DNA of 64,000 bases from JASBYZ01 sp029983705 (GCA_965119715.1 OZ221969.1:744001-808000); one strand, 5' to 3'; positions 18,262 to 27,940 are shown, counted from the first letter of the stretch. Numbers and translations are program-made. The notes: generated by a model not told the origin, from the letters alone.

Positions 18262-19139
18262 TGCCTCAATTTTTACATGGACCAATTGGTGTCTTTGACT
18301 CAGGACTTGGCGGCCTTACCGTTGCCAAAGAAATTCATAAGGCACTTCCCTATGAAACCTTAGTTTATTTAGGAGATACCGCCCGCTGCCCCTACGGCCC
18401 AAAAGATCAATCAGAGGTTGCTGAGTATGTCTATCAAATCGCAAGTTTTTTGAGCAAAAGAAAGGTCAAGCTAATTGTTATTGCCTGCAACACTGCAACT
18501 GCAGCAGGCCTAAAACTTGCTCAAAAAAGTTTTCAAGTGCCCGTTATAGGAGTAGTGGTTCCGGGTGCAGAAGCTGCAATCAAAACTTCAAAGCGCAGAC
18601 GCATTGGCGTTATTGGAACTGAAGGAACCATTAAATCAGGCGCATATGAAAAGGCAATTTTATCGCTTGATGCGGGTGCTCACGTGATGTCTAAGGCTAC
18701 TCCTGAGTTTGTCAAGATGGTAGAAGACAATATGGCAACGCGCTATAACCCAGAAACCCATTCGATTGATCTGAGTGATGACGAGAAGAAAATTGTCAAA
18801 GAATACCTAGTAGATTTTCTCACTGAAGACATTGATACCTTAGTACTTGGCTGCACCCACTTTCCACTTTTGCAGTCTGCAATTCAAGAGGTGCTTCCGG
18901 CTGTAGAAATTATTTCTTCTGCAAAAGAGACCGCACGAGAAGTTAAAGAGACACTTACAAGGAGAAATAATCTTGCAAATTCTTGTGGCTGCGGGTTTAT
19001 TGAGCATAACTTTATAACCACCTCACCAGATACTCAAGCCTTTGCTCAGGCAGGAGCACATATCTTTGATGATCGTATTGATTCTGCTCAGTATGTAAGT
19101 GTTGAAGAACTTGAAGCATTTTCAAAGAAAGGTGAGTAG
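18261..19139 (+). CDS. murI: Glutamate racemase
   Basis: 292 residues. It shows the family motifs FDSGLGGLTVAKEI at the N-terminus, GDTARCPYG near residue 40, the first catalytic Cys in IACNTATAAG near 75, and the second in LGCTHFPLL near 197. It makes D-glutamate for peptidoglycan in the cytoplasm. The start overlaps the stop of the URO-D-like gene by one base. It forms an operon with rph and rdgB, an order common in Gram-positive bacteria. The C-terminal ~25 residues go beyond the usual length. Confidence 0.95.
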   Translation: MPQFLHGPIGVFDSGLGGLTVAKEIHKALPYETLVYLGDTARCPYGPKDQSEVAEYVYQIASFLSKRKVKLIVIACNTATAAGLKLAQKSFQVPVIGVVVPGAEAAIKTSKRRRIGVIGTEGTIKSGAYEKAILSLDAGAHVMSKATPEFVKMVEDNMATRYNPETHSIDLSDDEKKIVKEYLVDFLTEDIDTLVLGCTHFPLLQSAIQEVLPAVEIISSAKETAREVKETLTRRNNLANSCGCGFIEHNFITTSPDTQAFAQAGAHIFDDRIDSAQYVSVEELEAFSKKGE

Positions 19140-19146
19140 TAGAAGC

Positions 19147-19857
19147 GTGGAAAGATCATTTGAAAGAGATAATCGCAGCATGAGACCGGTAAGTCTTGAG
19201 CGTAATGTAATGAAAAACGCAATGGGCTCATGCTTAGTTAAATTTGGAGACACCCATGTACTCTGCAGTGCAACTATAGAAGAAAAAGTTGCACCTTGGC
19301 TTAAAGGAAGTGGTTCTGGTTGGGTCACTGCAGAATACGCAATGCTTCCTGCATCAACCGCTCAGCGTACTAGGCGTGAAACCAATGGTCAAAAGGGTAG
19401 AAGCCAAGAGATTCAGCGCTTAATTGGCAGGTCGCTTAGAACGGTTTGTAACCTTGAATATATGGGGGAGATTACCGTTACGGTTGACTGCGATGTGTTG
19501 CAAGCTGATGGAGGAACGCGTACGGCATCAATTACAGGAGCGTATGTGGCTTTACATGATGCATTAATGAAGTGGGTTGAGGCAGGTAAAATTTCTCGAC
19601 TTCCACTTAATAGCCAGGTGGTAGCCCTTTCAGTTGGCATGGTTGATGGTGAGCTTATTATTGACCTTGACTATCCAGAAGATTCAAATGCAGAAATTGA
19701 CATGAATGTGGTATATACCTCAAAGCATGAATTTATAGAGATACAAGGTACGGGCGAGCGCGTAAGCTTTTCTCGTAAACGTTTAAATGACATGCTTGAT
19801 ATGGCAGAACCAGAATTACAAAAATTACTTGAACTACAGAAAGAGGTGCTTGATTAG
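19147..19857 (+). CDS. rph: Ribonuclease PH
   Basis: Starting at the GTG at 19147 gives 236 residues, the normal length for this phosphorolytic 3'-to-5' exoribonuclease, which trims tRNA 3' ends. Motifs seen are MRPVSLERN near the N-terminus, SGSGWVTAEYAMLP, the block ending GRSQEIQRLIGRSLR, and CDVLQADGGTRTASITGA. An in-frame start at 19099 would lie inside murI and add 16 residues with no family support. It is translated just after murI and abuts rdgB. Confidence 0.93.
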   Translation: MERSFERDNRSMRPVSLERNVMKNAMGSCLVKFGDTHVLCSATIEEKVAPWLKGSGSGWVTAEYAMLPASTAQRTRRETNGQKGRSQEIQRLIGRSLRTVCNLEYMGEITVTVDCDVLQADGGTRTASITGAYVALHDALMKWVEAGKISRLPLNSQVVALSVGMVDGELIIDLDYPEDSNAEIDMNVVYTSKHEFIEIQGTGERVSFSRKRLNDMLDMAEPELQKLLELQKEVLD

Positions 19858-19858
19858 T

Positions 19859-20455
19859 ATGGCAAATCAAATAATTGTTGCGTCAAACAACGGTGGAAAG
19901 ATTTTTGAGCTTCAACAGATCTTAGGTGAGGCGCTCGACGCAAACATCGTAAGCGCTGCAAGTGTGGATGCAGAGTATGAAGCTGCAGAAGAAACTGAAA
20001 CCACCTTTTTAGATAATGCGCTTTTAAAGGCTCGTCATGCCTATGAGCATTTTAAGGCACCTGTTATTGCTGATGATTCAGGCCTTGAAGTTATAGCTTT
20101 GGGTGGAGAGCCTGGAGTGCTTTCTGCTCGCTATAGTGGAGACCATGATGATGAGGCTAATAACGAGAAGCTCTTAAAGAACTTGTCTGAATACCACGGT
20201 AAAGAAGAGCGTAAGGCTCGCTTTGTATCTGTGGTTGTATACATTGATGCAGATGGTAATGAGTTTGTAGGAGAGGGAGATTGCGAAGGCTACATTGCAG
20301 ATGAAGCTCGTGGTCAAAACGGCTTTGGTTATGATCCACTCTTTGTGGCAAACGCGTATGACCCAAAAACTTTTGCAGAAGTATCAGATGAAGAGAAAAA
20401 TAGCGTAAGCCACAGATCTGAGGCAATCCAAAAACTTAAAGAGACTATTAAGTAA
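19859..20455 (+). CDS. rdgB: Non-canonical purine NTP pyrophosphatase (dITP/XTPase)
   Basis: 198 residues from the ATG at 19859, one base after the rph stop. The N-terminal SNNGGKIFEL, the central DDSGLEVIALGGEPGVLSARY and the C-terminal GQNGFGYDPLF and SHRSEA motifs are those of the HAM1/RdgB family. It hydrolyses ITP, dITP and XTP, keeping damaged purines out of nucleic acids. It closes the murI-rph-rdgB operon and converges on the DUF308 gene. Confidence 0.93.
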   Translation: MANQIIVASNNGGKIFELQQILGEALDANIVSAASVDAEYEAAEETETTFLDNALLKARHAYEHFKAPVIADDSGLEVIALGGEPGVLSARYSGDHDDEANNEKLLKNLSEYHGKEERKARFVSVVVYIDADGNEFVGEGDCEGYIADEARGQNGFGYDPLFVANAYDPKTFAEVSDEEKNSVSHRSEAIQKLKETIK

Positions 20456-20470
20456 AAACTCTTTAAAGGA

Positions 20471-21208
20471 TTACTTCCAGTAATCATCATCTTTGCGCTT
20501 TGAGCTCTGGTCTTTATCGGCAAGGTTTTCAACCTCGATAGGATCAGAGTTTTCTTTATGATCTGGCATATTAGTAAAGGTCCAAGATTTGTGCATGTAG
20601 TTATGGTTAGCCTCAAAGTCGTTTAAAGACTTGCGCTCCATAAAATCAGTTACATCATACTGGTTGAGCATGGTTTTTACTCTGATTGATAACCTCCTCA
20701 TTGACATACCTGAAAGCACAAAGAGGATACCTATAAATATCAGCGCAAGGCCACCCACTGACATAATAAGGTTTAAGCTTTGGTGGGTGTTAAAGAGGAT
20801 GACAAGCCCTAATATACCAAGCAAGAAGGCAGATATTACAGGAAGCGCGCCCAATCTGGTAAAGCGTTTAATTAAGAGTAAGAGCACACCTCCAAAAAAG
20901 CCAAAAAAGCTTAAGGAAATACCAAGGACTCCAAGCGCAAAGCTTGCAGAGCCTTCCGGCATAAAGATTAAAATAAGGCCAAGCACTACAAGGATAAAAC
21001 TCATAAGCTCGGTGGAACTTTTTGACTGTATGCTTCTTATAAAACTGATTACACCACCGGAGACAAACAGTCCTCCTATGAGTGCCATAAATCTGGGTGC
21101 TAAGCTGTCTGGCGCAAGCAGACCAAAAATACCGAGTGCAATGCTTAAGACGCCTATTATGACAAGCACAATCCAGTTTTTTGAAATCATTTGAGCAAAA
21201 CGTTCCAT
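20471..21208 (-). CDS. DUF308/HdeD-like membrane protein
   Basis: 245 residues. The first ~165 form six hydrophobic helices in three pairs, each pair with the Gly-rich pattern seen in the HdeD/DUF308 family (VLSIALGIFGLLAP, LVVLGLILIF, VGGLALIFIGILF). The remaining 80 residues are a charged cytoplasmic tail ending in a Lys/Asp-rich segment. HdeD proteins are linked to acid resistance in enterobacteria, but the role here is unknown. The gene starts 10 bases after dtd ends, on the same strand, so the two probably form an operon. Confidence 0.75.
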   Translation of the reverse strand: MERFAQMISKNWIVLVIIGVLSIALGIFGLLAPDSLAPRFMALIGGLFVSGGVISFIRSIQSKSSTELMSFILVVLGLILIFMPEGSASFALGVLGISLSFFGFFGGVLLLLIKRFTRLGALPVISAFLLGILGLVILFNTHQSLNLIMSVGGLALIFIGILFVLSGMSMRRLSIRVKTMLNQYDVTDFMERKSLNDFEANHNYMHKSWTFTNMPDHKENSDPIEVENLADKDQSSKRKDDDYWK

Positions 21209-21218
21209 ATATCAATCC

Positions 21219-21668
21219 TTATAAATCTGCGCTATCAAGCCACAGTGTAAATGGTCCATCATTTTCTAGTTCTACCTGCATGTATGCCCCAAACTCGCCG
21301 GTCTTAACGTCTGGAAAATCAACGCGTGCACGCTCAACAAATTTCTCATATAAATCATTTGCTAGATTTGGCTTTGCTGCAGGGGTAAAACTTGGGCGAT
21401 TTCCCTTTTTCATTGAAGCGTACAAAGTAAACTGAGACACTACCAAAAGGTTGAAGCCCTCAATATCTTTTGCAGAAAGATTGGTTTTGCCCTCATCGTC
21501 TTCAAAAATGCGCATCTTAGAAATTTTGTTCCAGATTTTATCAAGCTCAGCTTCCGTGTCGTTTTCACCCACGCCTAAAAAAATAAGAAGGCCTTTATTG
21601 ATTTGGGACACCTTCTTGTTTTCAATTGTGACGCTTGCATGATTTACACGCTGAATAAGTGCTCTCAC
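21219..21668 (-). CDS. dtd: D-aminoacyl-tRNA deacylase
   Basis: 149 residues. It has the N-terminal MRALIQRVNHASV, the catalytic VVSQFTLYAS motif (SQxT, near residue 77) and the C-terminal NDGPFTLWLDS motif (NxGPxT, near 137-142) that form the chiral-proofreading pocket across the dimer. It removes D-amino acids wrongly attached to tRNA. It is the first gene of the minus-strand pair with the DUF308 protein. Confidence 0.95.
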   Translation of the reverse strand: MRALIQRVNHASVTIENKKVSQINKGLLIFLGVGENDTEAELDKIWNKISKMRIFEDDEGKTNLSAKDIEGFNLLVVSQFTLYASMKKGNRPSFTPAAKPNLANDLYEKFVERARVDFPDVKTGEFGAYMQVELENDGPFTLWLDSADL

Positions 21669-21738
21669 TATGTTCGCCGTCCTTTCAAAGTTGTATAGTG
21701 CTTAGCTGTCTGTCAATTAAAGAGGGTGTTTAGTTTAT

Positions 21739-22047
21739 ATGTTTGACATAAGCGTTTCAGAGTTTTTTGAAATCTTATTTATTGTTGGTTTTGCCTTTGC
21801 CTGGCCATCTTCAATTTATAAATCACTTAAATCTAAAACAGCTAAAGGCAAGAGCATTGTATTTTTGTTAGTTGTTCTCTTTTCTTATGTCTGCGGCATT
21901 ATCTCAAAACTTACCGCTGATCACGTGAGCTTTATTGTTGGATTTTATGCCTTTAATACGATGCTGGTGTTAACTGATACCATTTTGTATTTTATAAACT
22001 CAAAGCGCGATAGGCAGCGTGAAGCTAATGAGAAGCTTCGCGGGTAA
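21739..22047 (+). CDS. Small three-helix membrane protein, PQ-loop-like
   Basis: 102 residues with three hydrophobic segments (about 8-28, 38-60 and 66-87) and a basic C-terminus. AFAWPSSIYKSLKSKTAKGKS near the first loop resembles half of a PQ-loop repeat (Trp-Pro followed by a basic loop and a second helix), as in SemiSWEET proteins, which work as dimers of about 90-100 residues. The ATG follows AGAGGGTG. Divergent from dtd. Transport function is a guess. Confidence 0.6.
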   Translation: MFDISVSEFFEILFIVGFAFAWPSSIYKSLKSKTAKGKSIVFLLVVLFSYVCGIISKLTADHVSFIVGFYAFNTMLVLTDTILYFINSKRDRQREANEKLRG

Positions 22048-22061
22048 GTATTTGGCGGCCC

Positions 22062-22538
22062 CTAAAAGTTTTCAAGCGTTTGCTCATCCATACGATAAAT
22101 AATCCACTCAGACTGAGGGCGCGCACCTTGAGACTCGTAAAAATTGCGAGCGTTGGTATTCCAGTCAAGACACCACCACGCAAGTCTGCCGCATCCTCGC
22201 TCATGTGCAATGCGTGCTACCTCGTGTAAGAGCGCTTTACCAACGCCTTTGCTGCGGTAGTCTTCAAGTACAAAAAGCTCTTCAAGGTGTATGCCTGGCT
22301 TAGCTACAAAGGTAGAAAAGTTAGGGTAGAAAAGGGCAAAGCCTACTTCTTTATTGTCAAGCACTGCAAAAATAACTTCTGCTACCTTTTTCTCAAAAAT
22401 AAGCTCATGCATGTTTTCTGGACTTGCATTGCACTCATCAGTCATTTTTTCATACTCGGCCATTTTCCAAATAAAGTCAGAAATAAGCTTTGCATCACGT
22501 GGATCTGCTTTTCTAAATGTGATTTCAGGCATACTCAT
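22062..22538 (-). CDS. GNAT family N-acetyltransferase (diamine acetyltransferase-like)
   Basis: 158 residues. It has the acetyl-CoA motif EDYRSKGVGKALL near residue 90 and the LEELFV strand before it, then NTNARNFYESQGA near 125, the pattern of the spermidine/spermine (SSAT-like) branch of GNAT enzymes. The FYPNFSTF block near residue 70 is also typical of that branch. It converges with the PQ-loop-like gene, with 14 bases between the stops. Substrate is unproven. Confidence 0.8.
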   Translation of the reverse strand: MSMPEITFRKADPRDAKLISDFIWKMAEYEKMTDECNASPENMHELIFEKKVAEVIFAVLDNKEVGFALFYPNFSTFVAKPGIHLEELFVLEDYRSKGVGKALLHEVARIAHERGCGRLAWWCLDWNTNARNFYESQGARPQSEWIIYRMDEQTLENF

Positions 22539-22645
22539 CGTTTTTTGACCCCCAATAGAAGTAATTTATCTTAAGCTCTTATATTTGTACTGATTTGTAG
22601 GATACTATGGATGCGTATATTTTTACTAATAAAAAGGGGGCGTAA

Positions 22646-23731
22646 GTGGCAAAGAAAACTCCTTTGTATGATGCTCATGTGGCATTGGGTGCAAAGATGC
22701 AAGAATTTGCAGGCTATGAGATGCCTATCACTTATCCAAAGGGTATTACTCATGAGCACATGGCAGTGCGCGAGCGTGTGGGCCTTTTTGACGTATCTCA
22801 TATGGGTGAGATATTTTTACGAGGCCCTGAAGCCAAAGCAAAGCTTAATCTGCTGTTGAGTAACTCGTTTACCAAGCTTAAACCAGGAAGAATTAGATAT
22901 ACCCTCATGCTAAACGATGAAGGCACTATCATTGATGACCTCATCGTTTATTGTTATTCAGAACAAGAGTACTTGCTGGTAGTAAATGCAGCCAACCTTG
23001 AAAAAGACTTTGAGTGGCTCAAAAATCACATCACGCTTAATTGTGAACTAGATAATGAGTCAGCTGAGTATGGCCTTTTAGCACTCCAAGGTCCAAAGGC
23101 AAAAGAGGTGCTTTCTAAGGTGTGTGACGAGGATCTTTTGCCTGAGAAATACTACAGCTTTGTTGAGCTAGATATTCACGGTATTTCTTGCATGGTTTCT
23201 CAAACCGGATATACCGGAGAGTTTGGCTATGAGGTGTATTGCCCTGACTCTGCTGCCCAAGGCATTTGGGATCTTTTACTTAAGTCCGGAGAAGAGTTTG
23301 GCATTGAGCCCTGCGGTCTTGGAGCTCGCGATACGCTTAGACTTGAAGCTGCTATGCCACTTTATGGTCATGAGCTCACTGAAGAAATCAATCCGCTTGA
23401 AGCTGGTCTTCAATTTGCCGTCAAACTTGATAAGGATGACTTTATAGGAAAAGATGCGCTTGTTAGTGCAGGAGAGCCTGGTCGCGTGCGCGTTGGACTA
23501 GTTGCTACCTCTAAAGGAATTGTAAGAGAGGGTGCAACACTTTTTGATGGCGAGAAAGAAGTGGGCTTTGTAACCAGCGGCACCCTTGCCCCATACCTTG
23601 ATAAGGCAATTGCTATGGCTTACGTAGAAAAAGCATATGCAGAGCCTGGCCAAGCGTTACAAGCACAGGTACGAAAGCGCACTGTTGACGTTGAGGTTGT
23701 AGAACTACCATTTTATTCAAGAAAAAAGTAA
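22646..23731 (+). CDS. gcvT: Glycine cleavage system T protein (aminomethyltransferase)
   Basis: 361 residues with the conserved LYDAHVALGAKMQEFAGYEMP opening, GLFDVSHMGEI near residue 48, QTGYTGEFGYEVYCP near 185 and GARDTLRLEAAMPLYGHEL near 225. It transfers the methylene group from the lipoyl arm of GcvH to tetrahydrofolate and releases ammonia. The start is a GTG after AAAAGGGGG. It is the first gene of a six-gene operon. No glycine riboswitch was recognised in the 107 bases before it. Confidence 0.95.
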   Translation: MAKKTPLYDAHVALGAKMQEFAGYEMPITYPKGITHEHMAVRERVGLFDVSHMGEIFLRGPEAKAKLNLLLSNSFTKLKPGRIRYTLMLNDEGTIIDDLIVYCYSEQEYLLVVNAANLEKDFEWLKNHITLNCELDNESAEYGLLALQGPKAKEVLSKVCDEDLLPEKYYSFVELDIHGISCMVSQTGYTGEFGYEVYCPDSAAQGIWDLLLKSGEEFGIEPCGLGARDTLRLEAAMPLYGHELTEEINPLEAGLQFAVKLDKDDFIGKDALVSAGEPGRVRVGLVATSKGIVREGATLFDGEKEVGFVTSGTLAPYLDKAIAMAYVEKAYAEPGQALQAQVRKRTVDVEVVELPFYSRKK

Positions 23732-23753
23732 GTAGATATAAAAGGAGATAAAC

Positions 23754-24128
23754 ATGAACTTCCCAAGTGAACTCAAATACACTAAATCACATGAGTGGAT
23801 TAAAGAAGAAGACGGAAAATATCTTGTTGGTCTTACCGAGTTTGCCCAAGATCAAATGGGCGGTATTGTATTTGTTGACCTTCCAGAAGAAGATGATGAG
23901 TTTTCTGAAGGAGAATCATTTGCTGAGGCAGAGTCTGTAAAGGCAGTTTCAGAGATTTTCTCACCAATTGAGGGAAGTGTTGTTGAGGTAAATGAGGAGC
24001 TTGAAGATAATCCAGCCCTCATTAACGTGAAGCCTTATGAAGCTTGGATTGCAAAGTTTGAGGGTGAGCTGGTGGCAGAAGTCTTGGATTCAGAGGCTTA
24101 CAAGAATTTCTGTGATACAGAGGCTTAA
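23754..24128 (+). CDS. gcvH: Glycine cleavage system H protein
   Basis: 124 residues forming one lipoyl domain. The modified Lys is residue 63 in AEAESVKAVSEIFSP, followed by the GSVVEVNEEL and NPALIN motifs of the family. H protein carries the aminomethyl group between GcvP, GcvT and Lpd. The lipoyl attachment is presumably made by the LplA encoded four genes on. The ribosome site AAAGGAG lies seven bases before the ATG. Confidence 0.95.
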   Translation: MNFPSELKYTKSHEWIKEEDGKYLVGLTEFAQDQMGGIVFVDLPEEDDEFSEGESFAEAESVKAVSEIFSPIEGSVVEVNEELEDNPALINVKPYEAWIAKFEGELVAEVLDSEAYKNFCDTEA

Positions 24129-24134
24129 AGATCT

Positions 24135-25463
24135 ATGGGAAACTACGTACCAAGCACAGAAGCTCAGCAAAAAGAAATGCTTGCTGAGCTTGGGCTCAGC
24201 TCACTTAATGAGCTCTATACGGATATTCCAAATGATTTAATTTTGGATGATTTAGCTATCCCGCATGAACTTTCTCAACTAGAAATTGAGCGCAAACTGC
24301 AAACACTCTCTAAGAAAAATCAAGACTTTAGCGCAGTGTACAGGGGTGCTGGTGCGTATGCGCACTACATTCCTCCAATGGTAAGAAAGGTAAGCGATAA
24401 AGAATCTTTCTTAACAGCCTACACTCCCTACCAGGCGGAACTTTCACAGGGTGTACTGCAAAACATCTTTGAGTACCAGTCAATTATTTGTGAGCTTACT
24501 GGTATGGATGTATCTAATGCATCTATGTATGACGGAGCAAGTTCTCTTGCTGAGGCCTGCGGCATGTGTTACAGCAAAAAGAAAAAGAAGACTCTGATTG
24601 CAGCAAGTGCTCACCCAAACTATAAAAAGGTAGTCAAGACCTATGCTCATGCATTTGGAGCAGAAGTAGAAGAGGTATCTTTTACAGAAGACGGTCGCCT
24701 CGATTTAGATGAGCTAAAAACTAAACTTGCCGATGAAAACGTGGCATCTTTTGCGCTTCAGCAGCCTAACTTTTTTGGAGTAATTGAAGACGCAAAAGCT
24801 ATCGGAGATATTCTCGCAGAGACTAAGGCACACTACATTATGTGCGCCAACCCACTGCTGCTTACTACCTTAAAAACTCCAGGGGAGTGCAGAGCAGATA
24901 TTGCCTGCGGAGAGGCGCAGCCACTGGGCTTATCGCTCAACTTTGGTGGACCTTACCTCGGATACCTTGCGTGTTCAACCAAGCTGATGCGCTCTATGCC
25001 GGGAAGAATTGTTGGTCAGACCACTGACATGGATGGTAAGAGATGTTTTGTACTTACCCTTCAAACGCGCGAACAACACATCAGACGCGAAAAGGCTACC
25101 TCAAACATCTGCACTAACCAGGCACTTTGTGCCTTAAGTGCGTGTGTATACGTGGCATCTATGGGACTAGCCGGCATGAAAGAAGCATGTGGGCAGTCCA
25201 TGAAGTATGCGCGTTACCTAAAAGATCAGCTTATCTCAACTGGCCACTTTAGTGAGGTTTATAGCGCAGAGTGCGCCTATGAGTTTGTACTCAAGACTGA
25301 TTTGGATGTACATAAACTTGAGGACTACCTTGCAGAGCACAACATTTTAAGCGGCCTTATTTTGGATGATACGCACATGCTGTGGTGTGCTACAGAGATG
25401 AATACTAAAGAAGGAATTGATGAGCTCACCCAGCTTATTTCATCATTTGAGGAGGTAAAATAA
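24135..25463 (+). CDS. gcvPA: Glycine dehydrogenase (decarboxylating) subunit 1
   Basis: 442 residues, the N-terminal half of the split P protein found in Gram-positive bacteria and archaea. Motifs seen are YRGAGAYAHYIPPMV near residue 70, MYDGASSLAEACGMC near 133, and a Gly-rich LNFGGPYLGYLAC near 275. With GcvPB it decarboxylates glycine. It starts six bases after gcvH and its last base is the first base of the gcvPB start codon. Confidence 0.95.
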   Translation: MGNYVPSTEAQQKEMLAELGLSSLNELYTDIPNDLILDDLAIPHELSQLEIERKLQTLSKKNQDFSAVYRGAGAYAHYIPPMVRKVSDKESFLTAYTPYQAELSQGVLQNIFEYQSIICELTGMDVSNASMYDGASSLAEACGMCYSKKKKKTLIAASAHPNYKKVVKTYAHAFGAEVEEVSFTEDGRLDLDELKTKLADENVASFALQQPNFFGVIEDAKAIGDILAETKAHYIMCANPLLLTTLKTPGECRADIACGEAQPLGLSLNFGGPYLGYLACSTKLMRSMPGRIVGQTTDMDGKRCFVLTLQTREQHIRREKATSNICTNQALCALSACVYVASMGLAGMKEACGQSMKYARYLKDQLISTGHFSEVYSAECAYEFVLKTDLDVHKLEDYLAEHNILSGLILDDTHMLWCATEMNTKEGIDELTQLISSFEEVK

Positions 25464-26926
25464 TGGATCTCCTTTTTGAAAAAAGTGTTCCAGGAAAACA
25501 CACCCAGTATCTGCCAACCTGTGAACTTGATATTGATGTGGATGTAGATAAGAGTTTACTCAGAGAGTCTGACCTCAATCTGCCTGAGTTATCAGAAATT
25601 GAGGTTTCAAGGCATTATTCAGAACTTGAGAGACAAACCTTTGGTGTAAATAACGGCATGTATATGCTTGGCTCTTGCACCATGAAATACAATCCTCAAA
25701 TAAATGAGATTATTGCTGGTCTTGATGGCTTTAGTAATGCACACCCTCTAAGTCCTGACCAAAGTTGTCAGGCAAGTCTTGGCGTATATGCAAAGGCGGA
25801 GGAGTATCTCTGTGAAATTACTGGTATGGACGAGATGACCTTTCAGCCAGCAGCAGGAGCTCATGGTGAGCTTTGCGGGCTCATGATGATTAAGGCCTAT
25901 CATGAAAGTAATAACGAAGCATCCCGCAGCAAGATTTTGATTCCTGATGCAGCTCACGGTACTAATCCAGCATCTACTGCTATGGTTGGCTATGATCTTA
26001 TAAGCATTCCGGTGGATGATGACGGCTTTATTATTATTGATGAGCTAAAGAAGCTTGCAGACTCAAGCATTGCGGGCCTCATGCTTACCAACCCAAATAC
26101 CGAAGGCCAATTTGAGAAAAACATTTTAGAGGTATCTAAAATTGTTCACGATGCAGGCGGCATTAACTACTATGACGGCGCAAACCTTAATGCAATTATG
26201 GGTATTGTGCGCCCAGGGGACATGGGCTTTGACATTGTGCACCTTAACTTGCATAAGACGTTTTCTACCCCTCACGGTGGAGGAGGCCCAGGAGCGTGCG
26301 GCGTAGGTGTTAAAAAAGGACTTGCACAGTTTTTACCGGGACCAAAGGTATATGAAAAAGACGGTCAATATATTCAGGAAACTCCTTCAAAATCAATTGG
26401 GAAACTTGTTGCCTTTAATGGTAACTTCGCTAATGTTTTAAGAGCACTTACCTATGTGATTACACTTGGTAAAGAAGGTATTTCATACTCAGCCAAAAAT
26501 GCGGTCTTAAACGCAAACTACATGAAAGCACTCTTAAGTGATGACTATGACATGTCTCATGATGGCATTTGCATGCATGAGTTTGTTATGACCTTAAAGC
26601 GTCTCAAAAAAGTGACTGGAGTAAGCGCTAAAGATATTGCAAAAGGGCTCTTAGACTTTGGACTTCATGCTCCAACCATGTATTTCCCACTTACCATTGA
26701 AGAAGCTTTGATGGTTGAGCCTACTGAGACAGAATCTCAAGAGAGCATGCAGTATGCGGTTGAGGTCTTTAAGAAACTCAAAGAGCTAGCCTTAGAAAAT
26801 CCTGAGTATCTGCTTAAGGCTCCGTATACAACATACGTAAGAAGACCGGATGAACTTGAAGCTGCAAGAAAACCAATCTTAAGTTTTCAGCAGAGCATTA
26901 AGCTAGACGCAGGGGAACAAGACTAG
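25463..26926 (+). CDS. gcvPB: Glycine dehydrogenase (decarboxylating) subunit 2
   Basis: 487 residues. It carries the PLP-binding Lys in HLNLHKTFSTPHGGGGPG near residue 270 and the family blocks YMLGSCTMKYNP near 70, PAAGAHGELCGLM near 132 and DAAHGTNPASTAM near 163. It works as a heterodimer with GcvPA. Its start overlaps gcvPA (TAATG) and its stop abuts the lplA ATG, so the genes are tightly coupled. Confidence 0.95.
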   Translation: MDLLFEKSVPGKHTQYLPTCELDIDVDVDKSLLRESDLNLPELSEIEVSRHYSELERQTFGVNNGMYMLGSCTMKYNPQINEIIAGLDGFSNAHPLSPDQSCQASLGVYAKAEEYLCEITGMDEMTFQPAAGAHGELCGLMMIKAYHESNNEASRSKILIPDAAHGTNPASTAMVGYDLISIPVDDDGFIIIDELKKLADSSIAGLMLTNPNTEGQFEKNILEVSKIVHDAGGINYYDGANLNAIMGIVRPGDMGFDIVHLNLHKTFSTPHGGGGPGACGVGVKKGLAQFLPGPKVYEKDGQYIQETPSKSIGKLVAFNGNFANVLRALTYVITLGKEGISYSAKNAVLNANYMKALLSDDYDMSHDGICMHEFVMTLKRLKKVTGVSAKDIAKGLLDFGLHAPTMYFPLTIEEALMVEPTETESQESMQYAVEVFKKLKELALENPEYLLKAPYTTYVRRPDELEAARKPILSFQQSIKLDAGEQD

Positions 26927-27940
26927 ATGATTGACGAGATACTTTACTATAGATCTAAAGGTTATGACCCCTATACCAACCAAGGTGTTGAGATGTACCT
27001 CTTTGATGAGGTAAAGGACAATCAGCTTGCTTTTTATTTGTGGCAAAACGATAAAACCGTGGTTATTGGTAGAAATCAAAATGCCTCAGTTGAGCTAGAT
27101 AGAGAAACTTTAGAAGCAGATGGCGGTCACTTAGCACGAAGACTTTCTGGTGGTGGCGCGGTATATCACGAGGTGGCAAACCTTAACTTTACCTTTGCCT
27201 GCACGGGCGATAACTACAGTGTCGCTCGTCAATCAATGGTTATTGTGCGCGCTATGAAAAAGCTTGGTTTTGACGCTGAGCTCTCTGGCAGAAATGACAT
27301 AACTATTGATGGTGCTAAATTTTCTGGTAACGCTTACTACTCAAAGGCAAACCACCACTATCACCACGGAACTATTTTGGTAAATGTGGATACCGAAAAA
27401 ATGGCTAAATACTTAAAGCCTTCTTCAAAAAAGCTCAAAGCAAAAGGTGTGAGTTCAGTGCGCTCTCGTGTAGTAAATCTGGTTCAGCTTGATCCGGATT
27501 TAACTATTGACGGCTTAGCATCTGCGCTTAAAGAAGCTGTTAAAGAAGAGTATCAGTGTAGCATGCGTGAGCTGAGTGAGTCTGATTTTGATACAGAAAA
27601 GCTTGACAGACAGGTAGCATTTTTTGCCGATAAAAGCTGGCAACGAGGAAAACATGTGGACTATAACCTCTTTAATCAAGAACGCTACAGTTGGGGAGAA
27701 GCTTCAATTGAAATAGAGCTTTCTGAAAACAAAATCAAAGACTTAAAGGTTAACTCTGACGCTAATGATTCAAGCCTTATAAAAGAGATTGAAGAGATCT
27801 TGCTGCGTGCGGGAACTAAGCTTGATGATTTAGTGCGTGCATTAGATGATACATATTTAAAAGATGAGCAAAGTAATCTAATTAAGCAAGATATTGCTGA
27901 TTTGATTAAAGCTTTAGAAGAAGGAGGTTCAGATGAGTAA
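26927..27940 (+). CDS. lplA: Lipoate-protein ligase A
   Basis: 337 residues. The lipoyl-AMP-forming catalytic domain shows RRLSGGGAVYHE near residue 68 and the substrate Lys in DGAKFSGNAYY near 130, followed by an accessory C-terminal domain with a GKHVDYNLF block. It attaches scavenged lipoate to GcvH. It lies between gcvPB and lpdA, with an 8-base overlap with lpdA, so it looks dedicated to this operon. Confidence 0.93.
   Translation: MIDEILYYRSKGYDPYTNQGVEMYLFDEVKDNQLAFYLWQNDKTVVIGRNQNASVELDRETLEADGGHLARRLSGGGAVYHEVANLNFTFACTGDNYSVARQSMVIVRAMKKLGFDAELSGRNDITIDGAKFSGNAYYSKANHHYHHGTILVNVDTEKMAKYLKPSSKKLKAKGVSSVRSRVVNLVQLDPDLTIDGLASALKEAVKEEYQCSMRELSESDFDTEKLDRQVAFFADKSWQRGKHVDYNLFNQERYSWGEASIEIELSENKIKDLKVNSDANDSSLIKEIEEILLRAGTKLDDLVRALDDTYLKDEQSNLIKQDIADLIKALEEGGSDE

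Noticed and set aside
19099..19146. Upstream start for rph inside murI
   Set aside because: The extra 16 residues are out-of-frame murI sequence; the GTG at 19147 gives the normal length.
22548..22645. Glycine riboswitch before gcvT
   Set aside because: The gap is about 100 bases and shows no tandem aptamer-like structure or expression-platform hairpin that I could recognise.
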